Origin: Rhizobium leguminosarum bv. trifolii WSM2297
Lineage (GTDB): Bacteria; Pseudomonadota; Alphaproteobacteria; Rhizobiales; Rhizobiaceae
Direction: 5' to 3'
Assembly (NCBI RefSeq): GCF_000271845.1
Contig: NZ_JH719393.1
Span: forward strand, 1,642,442-1,706,441
Length of the DNA stretch: 64,000 bases
Below are positions 42,397 through 51,647 of the stretch, in pieces (the stretch's first letter is position 1; each line of letters starts with the position of its first letter). Below the pieces are notes generated by a model, which saw nothing but the letters and a program-made list of their open reading frames with translations, had not been told where the DNA came from and ran no database searches. The translations under genes and the position numbers were made by a program.

Positions 42397-43034
42397 CGGC
42401 GGACGACCATATTGTCTTCATCGTCGATGACGATGAACGCATCCGCGAAGCGCTCGGCGAGCTGCTGGACGCGCACGGCATGCGCGCCATCGCCTTCGAA
42501 TCGGCCGGCGACTACGTGAAAGCGGACAAGCCGGATCTACCCGCCTGCCTCATCCTCGATATCGAACTGCCCGACATCAACGGCCTCGACCTGCAGAGGC
42601 AAATCGCCGACGGGGATCACCCGCCGATCGTCTTCATTACCGGGCATGGCGACATCCCCTCCTCCGTGCGAGCGATCAAAAGCGGCGCCGTCGATTTCCT
42701 CACAAAACCGTTCAGTGACGCGGATCTCCTGGCGGCAATCCATGCGGCACTCGCCGAGGATCGGGAAAAGCGATCGGGACGCGCCGAGCTCGACATGCTC
42801 AGACGACATTATCTCGACCTGACGCCGCGCGAGCGCGAAGTGCTGCCGCTCGTTGTCAGCGGTCTTCTCAACAAGCAGGCGGCAGCCGAACTCGGGATCA
42901 GCGAAGTCACACTGCAGATCCATAGAAGAAACGTGATGCAGAAAATGGCGGCGGCGTCGCTCGCCGATCTCGTGCGGATCGCGGAGAAACTGGAAATACC
43001 GATTACCCACTCGCGCCGGGTGGGGGGGAATTGA
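42393..43034 (+). CDS. FixJ/NarL-type response regulator (receiver plus LuxR HTH)
   Basis: The 213-residue protein has a receiver domain with the phospho-acceptor D56 in LILDIELP, T83 in FITGHGD and K105 in FLTKPF, then a LuxR-type helix-turn-helix (LTPREREVLPLVVSGLLNKQ, AAELGISEVTLQIHRRNVMQ). Its start overlaps the kinase stop (ATGA), so it is the cognate partner of that kinase. The C-terminal 15 residues extend slightly past the HTH. Confidence 0.95.
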   Translation: MTADDHIVFIVDDDERIREALGELLDAHGMRAIAFESAGDYVKADKPDLPACLILDIELPDINGLDLQRQIADGDHPPIVFITGHGDIPSSVRAIKSGAVDFLTKPFSDADLLAAIHAALAEDREKRSGRAELDMLRRHYLDLTPREREVLPLVVSGLLNKQAAAELGISEVTLQIHRRNVMQKMAAASLADLVRIAEKLEIPITHSRRVGGN

Positions 43035-43036
43035 AC

Positions 43037-43414
43037 ATGAACGAAACAAGACATGTCGTCGCAATTGTCGATGACGATCCAAGACTGCTTGAATCGATGG
43101 GCGACCTTCTGGAATCGGCGGGTTATGTGGCCCGCGGCTTCCCGTCGGCGGGCTCGCTGCTCGTCAGCGGGCTGTCGGACCTTGATGTGCTCATCACCGA
43201 TATCGGAATGCCCGGCATCGACGGCTTCGAGCTTCGTGACCTGGTGAGAAAATCACGTCCCGAGTTGCCGGTGTTCCTGATCACGGGCCGCCACGAGATC
43301 GCGGATCAGGGCCGCGCCCAGGGAGGCGGAGGTTTCTTCCGCAAGCCCTTCGATGCCCAGGCCCTGCTGGCGGCTATCGCCAATGCTTTACACCACTCGA
43401 GAGATGGAGGGTAA
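43037..43414 (+). CDS. Single-domain (CheY-like) response regulator
   Basis: The 125-residue receiver has the acidic triad start VDDDPRLLESM, the phospho-acceptor D55 in LITDIGMPG, T83 in FLITGRHE and K103 in FFRKPFD, with no output domain. It may act as a phosphate sink or competing substrate between the kinase and the two FixJ-type regulators. I start at ATG 43037, placed after a GGGGGG run; TTG 43031, overlapping the previous stop, is the alternative. It lies between two full-length FixJ-type genes. Confidence 0.92.
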   Translation: MNETRHVVAIVDDDPRLLESMGDLLESAGYVARGFPSAGSLLVSGLSDLDVLITDIGMPGIDGFELRDLVRKSRPELPVFLITGRHEIADQGRAQGGGGFFRKPFDAQALLAAIANALHHSRDGG

Positions 43415-43415
43415 C

Positions 43416-44108
43416 ATGAGAGTTGACCAGCCGTTGCTGCGGAGATCGGCGCCGTTATCACTGCAGGGCAGATATGAAGAAGATCAGCCGCTCGTCATTA
43501 TCGTCGATGACGACGCATCGGTTCGCGAGGCGCTGTCGGAGCTTATCCTGTCGGCGGGTTTTCAATCGATCAGTTTTGCCTCGACCCGCGAATTGCTTGA
43601 TGCCGATCTCTTGGAAAACCCCGGCTGTCTGATCCTCGATGTGCGTATGCCCGGAGCAAGCGGCCTTCACCTGCAGAGCCATCTGGCCGAAAACGGCATT
43701 TCCAAGCCGATCATTTTTCTGACCGGCCATGGCGATATCCCGATGACCGTCCAGGCGATGAAGGCCGGCGCGGTGGATTTTCTCACCAAGCCGGTGCGGG
43801 ACCAGACGCTGCTCGACGCCATCACTGCGGCCATTGCGATGGATACCGAACGACGGGCCGAAGCCGCAATCGCCAAACGCAATGTCAAACGCCTGGAGAC
43901 GCTGACGCAGCGCGAGCGCGAAGTTCTGCATGAAGTGGCGCGCGGACGCCTCAACAAACAAATCGCCTTCGACCTCGGCATCAGCGAAGTGACGGTCAAA
44001 CTTCATCGCAGCAACGTCATGCACAAGATGGAGGCCGGTTCGATCGGCGAACTGATCCGGGCCTGGGAGACGCTGCCGGCGCAAATGCGGCAGGCCGGCT
44101 CGCGCTAA
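43416..44108 (+). CDS. FixJ/NarL-type response regulator
   Basis: The 230-residue protein has an extra 25-residue N-terminal tail, a receiver with D75 in LILDVRMPG and K125 in FLTKPV, and a LuxR-type helix-turn-helix (LTQREREVLHEVARGRLNKQ, DLGISEVTVKLHRSNVMHKM). It closely resembles the regulator at 42393 and probably arose by duplication, since the recognition helices differ little (EVTLQIHRRN against EVTVKLHRSN). GGAGGG lies 4-5 bases before ATG 43416. It ends the kinase/regulator operon. Confidence 0.95.
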   Translation: MRVDQPLLRRSAPLSLQGRYEEDQPLVIIVDDDASVREALSELILSAGFQSISFASTRELLDADLLENPGCLILDVRMPGASGLHLQSHLAENGISKPIIFLTGHGDIPMTVQAMKAGAVDFLTKPVRDQTLLDAITAAIAMDTERRAEAAIAKRNVKRLETLTQREREVLHEVARGRLNKQIAFDLGISEVTVKLHRSNVMHKMEAGSIGELIRAWETLPAQMRQAGSR

Positions 44109-44318
44109 TTTTCTTGCCGGGCCGCGTTCCAAGACCAAGAATGCCGGCCTCGAACATCAATTGCCTGTCCATTTGATGCGCGCCGTATCCAATTTGCGTT
44201 GAAAAAGACGGCGCGGCGCCGGCAATGGGTTTCGCCGTGACCCGCATGCGTTATCTCTAAATTAAAGCTCGGGGATATGACCTCATGCCCGGCTTGGATT
44301 TCATAAAGGAGATCACGC

Positions 44319-44678
44319 CTGAACAATCGATCGCCAGCCGCGCCTTCCCCTGAAACCAGCGCCTTCGACAGCGAAGCAAGCTTCTTGTCGGCCATGGGGA
44401 ACGCCAAACGGCTTCACATTCTGCATCTGTTGACCGAGGGGGAAGTGTCGGTGACCGTGCTGGCCGATGAGGTGGGATTGAGCCAATCTTCGACTTCCCA
44501 GCATCTGGCAATTCTTCGAGAACAGGGGCTCGTGCAGACGCGAAGGGCTGCCCAGACGATCTTTTATTCCCTTCAATCCGGTGCGGCCAAGACGATGCTC
44601 GATACGCTCGCCGACATCTTCGGATCGCACCGTCGCTCCCCAGCAGAACACGTCCGGGCCGGGCACCAGACAAAATGA
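44319..44678 (+). CDS. ArsR family winged-helix regulator with a probable CTG start
   Basis: The ArsR core is clear: MGNAKRLHILHLLTEGEVSV, then LADEVGLSQSSTSQHLAILR with REQGLVQTRRAAQTIFYSL. No ATG or GTG is suitably placed. TTG 44385 would cut into the first helix (ASFLSAMGNAKRL). CTG 44319 lies 7 bases after AAGGAG at 44306-44311, giving 119 residues with a full first helix, so I prefer it, though CTG starts are rare. No metal-binding cysteine motif (CVC) is present, so it is not a typical metal sensor. Target unknown; the nitroreductase/FMN reductase genes downstream are candidates. Confidence 0.75.
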   Translation: MNNRSPAAPSPETSAFDSEASFLSAMGNAKRLHILHLLTEGEVSVTVLADEVGLSQSSTSQHLAILREQGLVQTRRAAQTIFYSLQSGAAKTMLDTLADIFGSHRRSPAEHVRAGHQTK

Positions 44679-44966
44679 CGAAGCGTTGCTTTTGACACCC
44701 GAGATTGAGCTTCAATTCTGCTGAGCATGATCTTCAGGCAATCCGGATCCGCGCTCTGCCGACATGAACGCGGTTTCGCGTGGGATGATGGCGGCTTCAG
44801 CGTAAGCGCCGAGCTGAGACCTGCAGCGGTTTACCGACATGCCCCCTCGGACGCGTCGATCCCCGATGGACCTTTGATGTACGTCTCCTAGACCGCGGTA
44901 TGATTACGCCTTCGTTGCGAATGGAGATAATCAACCCATCAGCAACGAAACGGTGAGGAAGCGATC

Positions 44967-45632
44967 ATGGACGTATATGAGGCAGTCACAAGCCGACGGT
45001 CGGTGCGCGGATTCAAAGACAGGCCTGTGTCGAAAGAGATACTCGAGCGGGTGCTGTCGGCCGCGGCCTGGTCGCCGTCAGGATCGAACATCCAGCCTTG
45101 GAACACCTACGTGATGATCGGCGCGGCGCTGGCCGAGCTCAAGACAACAGCCGTCGAGCGCGTGGCCCACGGTGACCCCTGGGACAAGAGGCAGTACGAG
45201 ATGTATCCGCAGGCGCTGAAGTCCCCTTACGGGGAGCGCCGGTCCGCCTTCGGCAAGGAGCGCTACAGCGCGCTCGGCATTGCACGCGAAGACTGGGAGG
45301 CGCGCCAGCGGGCAGCGATCGCCAACTGGAACTGCTTCGGCGCGCCAGCCGCCCTGTTCTGCTACATCGATCGTGACCTCGGCCCACCCCAATGGGCCGA
45401 CGTCGGCATGTATCTGCAGACCGTCATGCTGCTGCTCCGCGCCGAAGGACTGCACAGTTGCCCGCAGATGGCGTGGTCGCAGGTTCGCGAGACGGTCGCG
45501 GAGGCCCTGTCACCCCCGGACGGGCTCATCCTCTTCTGCGGAATGTCGATCGGCTACGAGGATCCTGTGGTAAGATTTGCCCGTACGGGCCGCGCGCCGC
45601 TCGCCGAGACGGTCACTTTCGTCGGCGACTAG
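44967..45632 (+). CDS. Nitroreductase family FMN oxidoreductase
   Basis: The 221-residue protein has the family start MDVYEAVTSRRSVRGFKDRP, the FMN-binding SPSGSNIQPWNTYV segment, and a long middle insert (MYPQALKSPYGERRSAFGKE). It should use NAD(P)H to reduce nitro groups, quinones or flavins as a dimer with FMN. GGAAGCG lies just upstream of ATG 44967. It precedes an FMN reductase by 85 bases on the same strand, so a common redox role is likely. The 288-base gap to the left (44679-44966) has no recognisable gene. Confidence 0.92.
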   Translation: MDVYEAVTSRRSVRGFKDRPVSKEILERVLSAAAWSPSGSNIQPWNTYVMIGAALAELKTTAVERVAHGDPWDKRQYEMYPQALKSPYGERRSAFGKERYSALGIAREDWEARQRAAIANWNCFGAPAALFCYIDRDLGPPQWADVGMYLQTVMLLLRAEGLHSCPQMAWSQVRETVAEALSPPDGLILFCGMSIGYEDPVVRFARTGRAPLAETVTFVGD

Positions 45633-45717
45633 CTAGCTTGCGCTCAAGGACGAGAGACCCCTTCCATGCTTCCTGCGCAGGATACGTCCTTTATCATGCG
45701 CGATACTGGAGAACGCC

Positions 45718-46290
45718 ATGACCACGCATAAAGTAGGCTATCTCATCGGCAGCCTCGCAAAGGGCTCGATCAATCGCAAGCTCGCCAAAGCGTTGGTGCG
45801 GTTCGCCCCGCCGGAACTTGAGATGTCGGAGATATCGTTCAAGGACCTGCCGCTCTACAGCTACGACTATGACGCCGACTACCCTCCGGCCGGCAAGGCA
45901 TTCAAGGCGGCGATCGCGGCCGTCGACGCCGTCCTGTTCGTCACGCCCGAATACAATCGATCCATACCCGGCGGGCTGAAAAACGCCATCGACTGGGCGA
46001 GCCGCCCCTACGGCACCAACTCGTTTACGCGTAAGCCGTCAGCGGTGATCGGCACGTCGCCGGGCGCGATCGGCACGGCAGTCGCCCAGCAGAATTTACG
46101 CAGCGTGCTTAGTTTCTGCAATTCTCCCCAGATGAATGCCCCGGAAGCCTACATCCAGTTCACACCTGGGCTGATCACCGATGACGGCGAGGTCACGAAC
46201 GAAACCACCGCCGAATTCCTTCGCAAGTTCATGCAGGACTTCCATGTTTTCATCGCCAGAGTTCGCTCGGTGCTGCCGAAAGACGCCTAG
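45718..46290 (+). CDS. NADPH-dependent FMN reductase (flavodoxin-fold)
   Basis: The 190-residue protein has the FMN phosphate loop GSLAKGSINRKLA near residue 12 and the conserved FVTPEYNRSIPGGLKNAIDW segment with the typical PEYN motif of the NADPH-dependent FMN reductase/chromate reductase family. It transfers electrons from NADPH to FMN or quinones. The upstream nitroreductase gene probably shares its transcript. A strong hairpin follows its stop. Confidence 0.93.
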   Translation: MTTHKVGYLIGSLAKGSINRKLAKALVRFAPPELEMSEISFKDLPLYSYDYDADYPPAGKAFKAAIAAVDAVLFVTPEYNRSIPGGLKNAIDWASRPYGTNSFTRKPSAVIGTSPGAIGTAVAQQNLRSVLSFCNSPQMNAPEAYIQFTPGLITDDGEVTNETTAEFLRKFMQDFHVFIARVRSVLPKDA

Positions 46291-46298
46291 ACGGCACT

Positions 46299-46336
46299 GG
46301 GATCCGGCCGCTCCCATATTGCAGCGGCCAGTTCCC
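46299..46336. terminator. Hairpin between convergent genes
   Basis: GGGA-TCC-GGCCGCT, a 10-base loop, then AGCGGCC-AGT-TCCC form a strong stem with one internal loop, 9 bases after the FMN reductase stop and 14 bases before the 3' end of the dehydratase gene. A GGTTTTC follows on the plus strand. It can serve both directions. Confidence 0.7.
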
Positions 46337-46349
46337 GGTTTTCGAGTCT

Positions 46350-47540
46350 TTAAGCGAAGGCGTAAGAGCCGTCCGGCCGCTTCGGCACGCGCCGCTGCCA
46401 GTGGATATAACCTTCCTCCTCCATCGCCTTCTCGTCCATTTCGACGCCCCAGCCGGGCCGATCCGGGCGCAGCTCGAGATAGCCGTCCTTCGGCAGGTAG
46501 GGATCGACGACGTAACGGGTTTCCCCTTCCCGCTTCTCGATATCGTTGCCGCCATAGACATAGGCTTGCCCCTTCGGCAGCCGGTATTCGAGGATGCGAA
46601 AATTCTGCGCCGCAGCCGAAAAATGAACGTTGACGGCCGTCGCAAGCGGACCCATCGGATTGTGCGGTGCGACGCCGACGAAGAAGGCCTCGGCAAGGGT
46701 GGCAATGCGGCGCATTTCGCTGATGCCGCCGACGACACAGATATCCGGCTGGATCAGGTCGGCGCCCTTGACCTGCAGCAGCCGCAGGAACTCGTTTCTG
46801 TTGTAGAGCGACTCGCCTGTTGCCAGCGTGCAGTTGAGGCCCTGTTTCAGGTCGCCCCAGGCCTCGATATTCTCGGGCCGCAGCGGCTCCTCGAAAAACA
46901 GCGGGTCGTAGGGGGCAAGCGCATTGCCGAGCTGACGCGCTGCGACCGGCTCGAAAATCTTGGCATGGGCGTCGAAAGCGATCTCGTATTCGTCGTTGAC
47001 CGTTTCGCGCAGCGAACGGAAATAATCCGCCGAGGCTTTGACGACATTGCCCCAGCGGTTGGAATGCATGTCGATCCGCCAGGGGCTGAGCTTGAAGGCG
47101 GTGAACCCCCAACCCTCCTTCAGGCGATCGAATTCGTCGCGGGCCGCCGGCGCATCGGGAGCGGTATAGACCCCGGCATAGACCTTGATGCGGTCACGCA
47201 CTTCGCCGCCGAGCAGCTTGTAGACCGGGACGTTCGCCGCCTTGGCCGCGAGATCCCACAGGCAATGGTCGAGCGCGGAGATTGCCGCAAGGCCGAGCGC
47301 GCCCGGCGGGAACCGGCTTTGCTGGATCAGCAGATTGACCAGATACTCGACGCGTGTCGGGTCCTGGCCTGATATAAATCCGTAGAGGTATTCGAGCAGC
47401 GGCGGCAGCGCCTTGTCGGGGCCGTGATTGTAGCACTCGCCCCAGCCCGTCAGCCCGTCATCGGTATCGAGCGCGACGATCACGCGCGGACGGTCCTTGT
47501 CGCGGGTCATGAAAACCCGCATGCGGTCGATCTTCATCAT
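46350..47540 (-). CDS. Enolase-superfamily acid-sugar dehydratase (GalD/ManD-like)
   Basis: The 396-residue protein has the mandelate racemase/muconate lactonizing enzyme layout: an N-terminal capping domain (ECYNHGPDK, DHCLWDLAAKAANVPVYKLL) and a barrel with metal ligands D190, E217 and E243 and the catalytic histidines H192 (DxH motif FDAHAK) and H293 (APHNPMGP). The DxH plus His pair is the signature of galactonate dehydratase-type acid-sugar dehydratases, which remove water from aldonate or aldarate substrates to give 2-keto-3-deoxy acids. It is the last gene of the leftward ABC transporter operon; the other dehydratase gene ends 9 bases upstream. Confidence 0.9.
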   Translation of the reverse strand: MMKIDRMRVFMTRDKDRPRVIVALDTDDGLTGWGECYNHGPDKALPPLLEYLYGFISGQDPTRVEYLVNLLIQQSRFPPGALGLAAISALDHCLWDLAAKAANVPVYKLLGGEVRDRIKVYAGVYTAPDAPAARDEFDRLKEGWGFTAFKLSPWRIDMHSNRWGNVVKASADYFRSLRETVNDEYEIAFDAHAKIFEPVAARQLGNALAPYDPLFFEEPLRPENIEAWGDLKQGLNCTLATGESLYNRNEFLRLLQVKGADLIQPDICVVGGISEMRRIATLAEAFFVGVAPHNPMGPLATAVNVHFSAAAQNFRILEYRLPKGQAYVYGGNDIEKREGETRYVVDPYLPKDGYLELRPDRPGWGVEMDEKAMEEEGYIHWQRRVPKRPDGSYAFA

Positions 47541-47549
47541 TCTGTCCTT

Positions 47550-48761
47550 CTAGCGATTGAAATAGCTGCGGCGCGCCACGCGCGTCTGCACGTAGACATG
47601 TTCGTTGCTGGTTCCGGGATTGTAGGCGCCGGCGGCCTGCGGCACCGAGACATTGCCGCTGCTCGGAAAGCGCGCGACGAAAGCCTCGTCGATATCGCAG
47701 CCAAGACCCGGGCCATCGGGGACGGCGATCAAGCCGTCAACCTGTTGCGGATGCGGCACGATCGTCTGGCAGCGGCCGTCCCAGTCGTCGTCGAGGCGCT
47801 CGAGGATGAGGCCGTTCGGGATGGCGGCCAGCAGATGCAAGGCCGCATATTCCGCCACCGGCCCGAGTGAACCCGAATGCGGCGCCATCTGGATATGATG
47901 GGCTTCGGCCATGGCGGCGATCTTCTTCATCTGGGTGATGCCGCCGGCCCGGCCGGTATCCGGCTGGATCACGTCGACCAGTTCCTTCTCGATCAGCTCG
48001 CGCTCGCCGAAAATGGTTGCCGAGCGCTCACCGGCCGCAAGCGGCATATGCGCTGCGTCGCGGATCCGCCGGTAGCCGTCAATATTCTCCGGCGCGATTG
48101 GATCTTCCACCCACATCAATTCATAGGGTTCGAGCGCCCGCACCAGCCGGCATGCATCGGCAGGCGTCAGCCATGGCGGCCCATGCAGATCGATGGCTAT
48201 ATCCATGTCGTCGCCGACGGCATCGCGAAGTGCTGCGACCTTGCGAACGGGATCTGCGACACCACCGCACTTGATCGCCTTTATGCCGCGTTCCTTAAGG
48301 GCAAGCGCGCGCTCCGGCGTATTCGCGTGCGAATAGATCGGGATCCGGTCGCGCACCTTACCGCCGAGCAGCATCCAGACCGGCACGCCGAGCGCCTTGC
48401 CCTTGATGTCCCAGAGCGCCATGTCGATGCCGGTCATCGCACCGCCCCCGACAGTCCCCAGCATGCCATGGCCCATCATGGCGATATGCATCTTCTGCCA
48501 CAGCCGTTCGATATGGGCCGGATCTTCACCGATCAGCAGTGGCGCGAGATCATGGATCGCCGTCTCGACGACCCGGGGCCAGCCCGAGCATTCACCGATG
48601 CCGGTGATGCCCTCGTCGGTATCGATCTTCAGAAACAGCCAGTTTCTGGTGCCGCCGAACTGCTTGGAGGTGCCGGCACCCGAGAGTTGGTCGGCAGCCC
48701 AATTCTCGGGGTCAGGCTGACCGACATGCATGAGAAAGGTGCGGATTCCGGTAATTTTCAT
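47550..48761 (-). CDS. Enolase-superfamily acid-sugar dehydratase (GalD-like)
   Basis: The 403-residue protein again has the capping domain (GECSGWPRVVE, DMALWDIKGKALGVPVWMLL) and barrel metal ligands D191, E219 and E245, with H193 (DLHG) and H295 (APHSGSLGP) as the expected acid/base pair. It is only distantly similar to the paralogue at 46350, so the two probably act on different stereoisomers, for example galactarate- and glucarate-derived acids, or one on an aldonate (inference). Its start overlaps the ATPase stop (ATGA). Product would be a 2-keto-3-deoxy acid for the DapA-family enzyme at 57470. Confidence 0.9.
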   Translation of the reverse strand: MKITGIRTFLMHVGQPDPENWAADQLSGAGTSKQFGGTRNWLFLKIDTDEGITGIGECSGWPRVVETAIHDLAPLLIGEDPAHIERLWQKMHIAMMGHGMLGTVGGGAMTGIDMALWDIKGKALGVPVWMLLGGKVRDRIPIYSHANTPERALALKERGIKAIKCGGVADPVRKVAALRDAVGDDMDIAIDLHGPPWLTPADACRLVRALEPYELMWVEDPIAPENIDGYRRIRDAAHMPLAAGERSATIFGERELIEKELVDVIQPDTGRAGGITQMKKIAAMAEAHHIQMAPHSGSLGPVAEYAALHLLAAIPNGLILERLDDDWDGRCQTIVPHPQQVDGLIAVPDGPGLGCDIDEAFVARFPSSGNVSVPQAAGAYNPGTSNEHVYVQTRVARRSYFNR

Positions 48762-50509
48762 CTCTGAGAACTTCCATTCTTCAGATTATTTGGCTTCAGA
48801 TTGTCTGGCTTCAGAATATCTGGCGCGACGTAGCGGAAACGCCTGGAATGATCGCGGTCGCGCGGATCGGGACGTGGGATCGCCGATATCAGCGCCTGCG
48901 TGTAGGCGTGCTCGGGGGTGCGGCAGACCTGTTCCGCCTCGCCGATTTCGACCAACTGGCCTTTGTACATGACGCCGACACGGTCGCACATGTAGCGGAT
49001 GACGCCGATGTCGTGGCTGATGAAGATATAGGCGAGGCCGAGTTCGTCCTGCAGGCGCATGAGTAGGTCAAGCACCTGCGAGCGCACCGAGACGTCGAGC
49101 GCCGAGGTTGCCTCGTCGGCAACGATGACGCGCGGATTGAGCGTGATGGCGCGGGCAATGCCGATCCGCTGGCGCTGACCGCCGGAGAATGCGTGCGGGT
49201 AGCGTTCACGCGCCCTCGGATCGAGGCCCACCTGCTCCATGAGATGGCAAACCCGCTCGTCCAGCGCCCGCCCCTTGGCGACGCCGTTGACGAGCAGCGG
49301 CTCGCCGATGATCTGGGAGACGGTCATGCGTGGGTTGAGGGAGCCGAAAGGATCCTGGAACACCATTCGCAATTCCCGCCGTGCGGCGGCCAGCGTCTGA
49401 CCTTTCGCCGTTGCCAGATCGATGATGTTGCCGTCGGCGCGGCGGTAAAGGATTTCGCCGGCAGTCGGATCAATCAGCCGCATGATCGAGCGGCCCATCG
49501 TCGTCTTGCCGGATCCGCTCTCGCCGACGATGCCGAGCGTTTCGCCCGGCAGAAGCGAAATGGAGACATCGTCGAGCGCTTTGACTTCACCGAAATCCAT
49601 CGAGACATTGCGGAGTTCGAGGATCGGTGCTGCAGTCCTGTCGAGCGGCGCGCGCGCCAGACGGATTTCGGCCTTCTGCTCCAACTTCAGCACCGAGCCG
49701 ATGAGCATGCGGGTATAATCGTCTTGCGGGGAATGAAAGATCTGCTCGACCGGTGCATATTCCTTGGCGACGCCGTTGTGCATCACCAGCACGTCGTCGG
49801 CGATCTGCGCCACGACGCCCATGTCATGGGTGATGAACAGAACGGCCATTCCGTTGGCCTTCTGCAGCCGGGCGATCAGGTCGAGAATCTCGGCCTGTGT
49901 CGTCACGTCGAGGGCCGTGGTCGGCTCGTCGGCGATCAGCAGCTGCGGTTTGCAGGCGAGCGCCATGGCGATCATCGCCCGCTGGCGCATGCCGCCGGAA
50001 TATTGGAAGGCATATCGATCCAGGGCTTTCTCCGGTGAGGGAATTTCGACCTGCTTGAGCAGCGATATGGCTTCAGCCCGCGCCTCTGCCTTGCTCATCC
50101 TGGTGTGCAGGCGAAGCGCCTCGACGATCTGGTTGCCGACCGTGTGGATCGGCGACAGCGACGACATCGGCTCTTGGAAGATCATCGCGATGTCGCGGCC
50201 GCGGATCGCCCGGATCTGGCGCCCGCGCGGATTGAGGCTGGTCAGATTGGTCGAGCCGCCGTTCTGATCGTTCAATATGATCGATCCGGCCGCAATGCGG
50301 CCGGGCGCGTCGACGATCTGCAGGATCGAACGCGCCGTCACCGACTTGCCGGATCCGCTTTCTCCGACGACACAGAGCGTCTTGCCCGGTTCGATCGAGA
50401 AAGACAGATCGCTGACGGCGCGAAAGACGCCGGTGCGCAGAGGGAATTCGACGGTCAGGTTTTTCACCTGGAGCAACGGCCTGCCGGCAATGGGAACGAT
50501 ATCGGTCAT
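48758..50509 (-). CDS. Peptide-type ABC transporter, fused double ATPase (DppD-DppF-like)
   Basis: The 583-residue protein contains two complete ATPase halves. The first has [28 protein letters not shown] and [12 protein letters not shown]; the second has [28 protein letters not shown] and [12 protein letters not shown] (here EAT instead of EPT). Fusion of the D and F subunits is known in GsiA-like transporters. ATG 50509 follows TGAGG. It drives the permeases at 50517-52634. It is unlike the right-hand transporter of this locus, whose two ATPases are separate genes. Confidence 0.95.
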   Translation of the reverse strand: MTDIVPIAGRPLLQVKNLTVEFPLRTGVFRAVSDLSFSIEPGKTLCVVGESGSGKSVTARSILQIVDAPGRIAAGSIILNDQNGGSTNLTSLNPRGRQIRAIRGRDIAMIFQEPMSSLSPIHTVGNQIVEALRLHTRMSKAEARAEAISLLKQVEIPSPEKALDRYAFQYSGGMRQRAMIAMALACKPQLLIADEPTTALDVTTQAEILDLIARLQKANGMAVLFITHDMGVVAQIADDVLVMHNGVAKEYAPVEQIFHSPQDDYTRMLIGSVLKLEQKAEIRLARAPLDRTAAPILELRNVSMDFGEVKALDDVSISLLPGETLGIVGESGSGKTTMGRSIMRLIDPTAGEILYRRADGNIIDLATAKGQTLAAARRELRMVFQDPFGSLNPRMTVSQIIGEPLLVNGVAKGRALDERVCHLMEQVGLDPRARERYPHAFSGGQRQRIGIARAITLNPRVIVADEATSALDVSVRSQVLDLLMRLQDELGLAYIFISHDIGVIRYMCDRVGVMYKGQLVEIGEAEQVCRTPEHAYTQALISAIPRPDPRDRDHSRRFRYVAPDILKPDNLKPNNLKNGSSQR

Positions 50510-50516
50510 GCCGGCC

Positions 50517-51638
50517 TCATTTGTTGTAGGGATCGGCTGCATCGCGCAGGCCGTCGCCGAGAAGGTTGAGCGCCATCACGGCAACCACGACGGCGCAGCC
50601 CGGCATGAAAAGCCAAGGTGCGGTGGCGATCGAGCGAATGTTCTGGGCCTCGCGCAGCAGCACGCCCCAGGAGATGGTCGGCGGCTGCAGCCCGAGCCCC
50701 AAGAAGGAGAGAGAGGTTTCGGCAAGGATCATCGCCGGCACCGCGAGCGTGATCGACGCGATGATGTGGCTGGCAAAGCTCGGCAGCATATGGCGAAAGA
50801 TGATGCGTCCTTCGCGAACGCCGTCCAGCCTGGCGGCGGCGACGAATTCCTCGGTGCGCAGGGACAGGAAACGGCCGCGGACGACGCGGGCGAGCTGCGC
50901 CCAGCCGGTCAGCGACAGGATGATCGTAATCATCATATATTGCAGCGTCGCCGGCCAGTCCTGAGGCAGCGCCGCGGCCATGGCGAGCCAGATCGGGATC
51001 GTCGGCAGTGACAGCACGAAATCGATCACGCGCTGCATGAAGAAATCGATGCGGCCGCCGTAATATCCCGAGATGCCGCCAATCACGATGCCGAGCATCA
51101 ACGACAGAAAGACGCCGACAAGGCCGATCGACAACGAAATCTGCGAACCCTGTATCGTTCGGCTGAAGACATCGCGTCCAAGCCGGTCGGCGCCGAAGAG
51201 AAGCAGCGGCGTCGTCTTGTCGGGCGAAGCGATCAGATGGATGTTGGTATTGAAGAGGCCAAACACCGAATATTCATAGCCACGTCCGAAGAACTGGACG
51301 TCGACACGCTTCGTCGTGTCTTCCTTGAAGATGGCGGCCAGCGTTTCCGGATCGCGGGTCAGCTTCATCGGATAATAATGCGGGCCGAAGGAGAAGCCGT
51401 TCTGCGTATCGATCAGGTGCAATCTCTGCGGCGGGTGAAAGGTCGCCCGCGCATTTTGCAGATACGGATCGTTGATGGCGAAGAAGCCGGGAACCAGGGC
51501 AACGATATACATCATCACGGTGACGACGAGCGCCACCATGGCCAGCCGGTGCCGGCGGAAAGCCCACCAGATGAGCTGCCATTGCGATGCGACCGCGGCG
51601 CGATCCGGCTGAATATTTGTAACGGCAATGTCAGCCAT
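50517..51638 (-). CDS. Peptide-type ABC transporter permease (DppC/OppC type)
   Basis: The 373-residue protein is longer than most OppC-type permeases because a periplasmic segment of about 120 residues follows the first helix (about 40-160, with PPQRLHLIDTQNGFSFGPHY). The EAA-like loop is VAAARLDGVREGRIIFRHML, and the usual C-terminus LLGDGLRDAADP closes it. It pairs with the permease at 51648. The extra periplasmic segment is typical of a subset that imports oligosaccharide-like ligands (known for AgpC-type proteins), supporting a sugar role (inference). Confidence 0.94.
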   Translation of the reverse strand: MADIAVTNIQPDRAAVASQWQLIWWAFRRHRLAMVALVVTVMMYIVALVPGFFAINDPYLQNARATFHPPQRLHLIDTQNGFSFGPHYYPMKLTRDPETLAAIFKEDTTKRVDVQFFGRGYEYSVFGLFNTNIHLIASPDKTTPLLLFGADRLGRDVFSRTIQGSQISLSIGLVGVFLSLMLGIVIGGISGYYGGRIDFFMQRVIDFVLSLPTIPIWLAMAAALPQDWPATLQYMMITIILSLTGWAQLARVVRGRFLSLRTEEFVAAARLDGVREGRIIFRHMLPSFASHIIASITLAVPAMILAETSLSFLGLGLQPPTISWGVLLREAQNIRSIATAPWLFMPGCAVVVAVMALNLLGDGLRDAADPYNK

Positions 51639-51647
51639 GGGAGGCTC

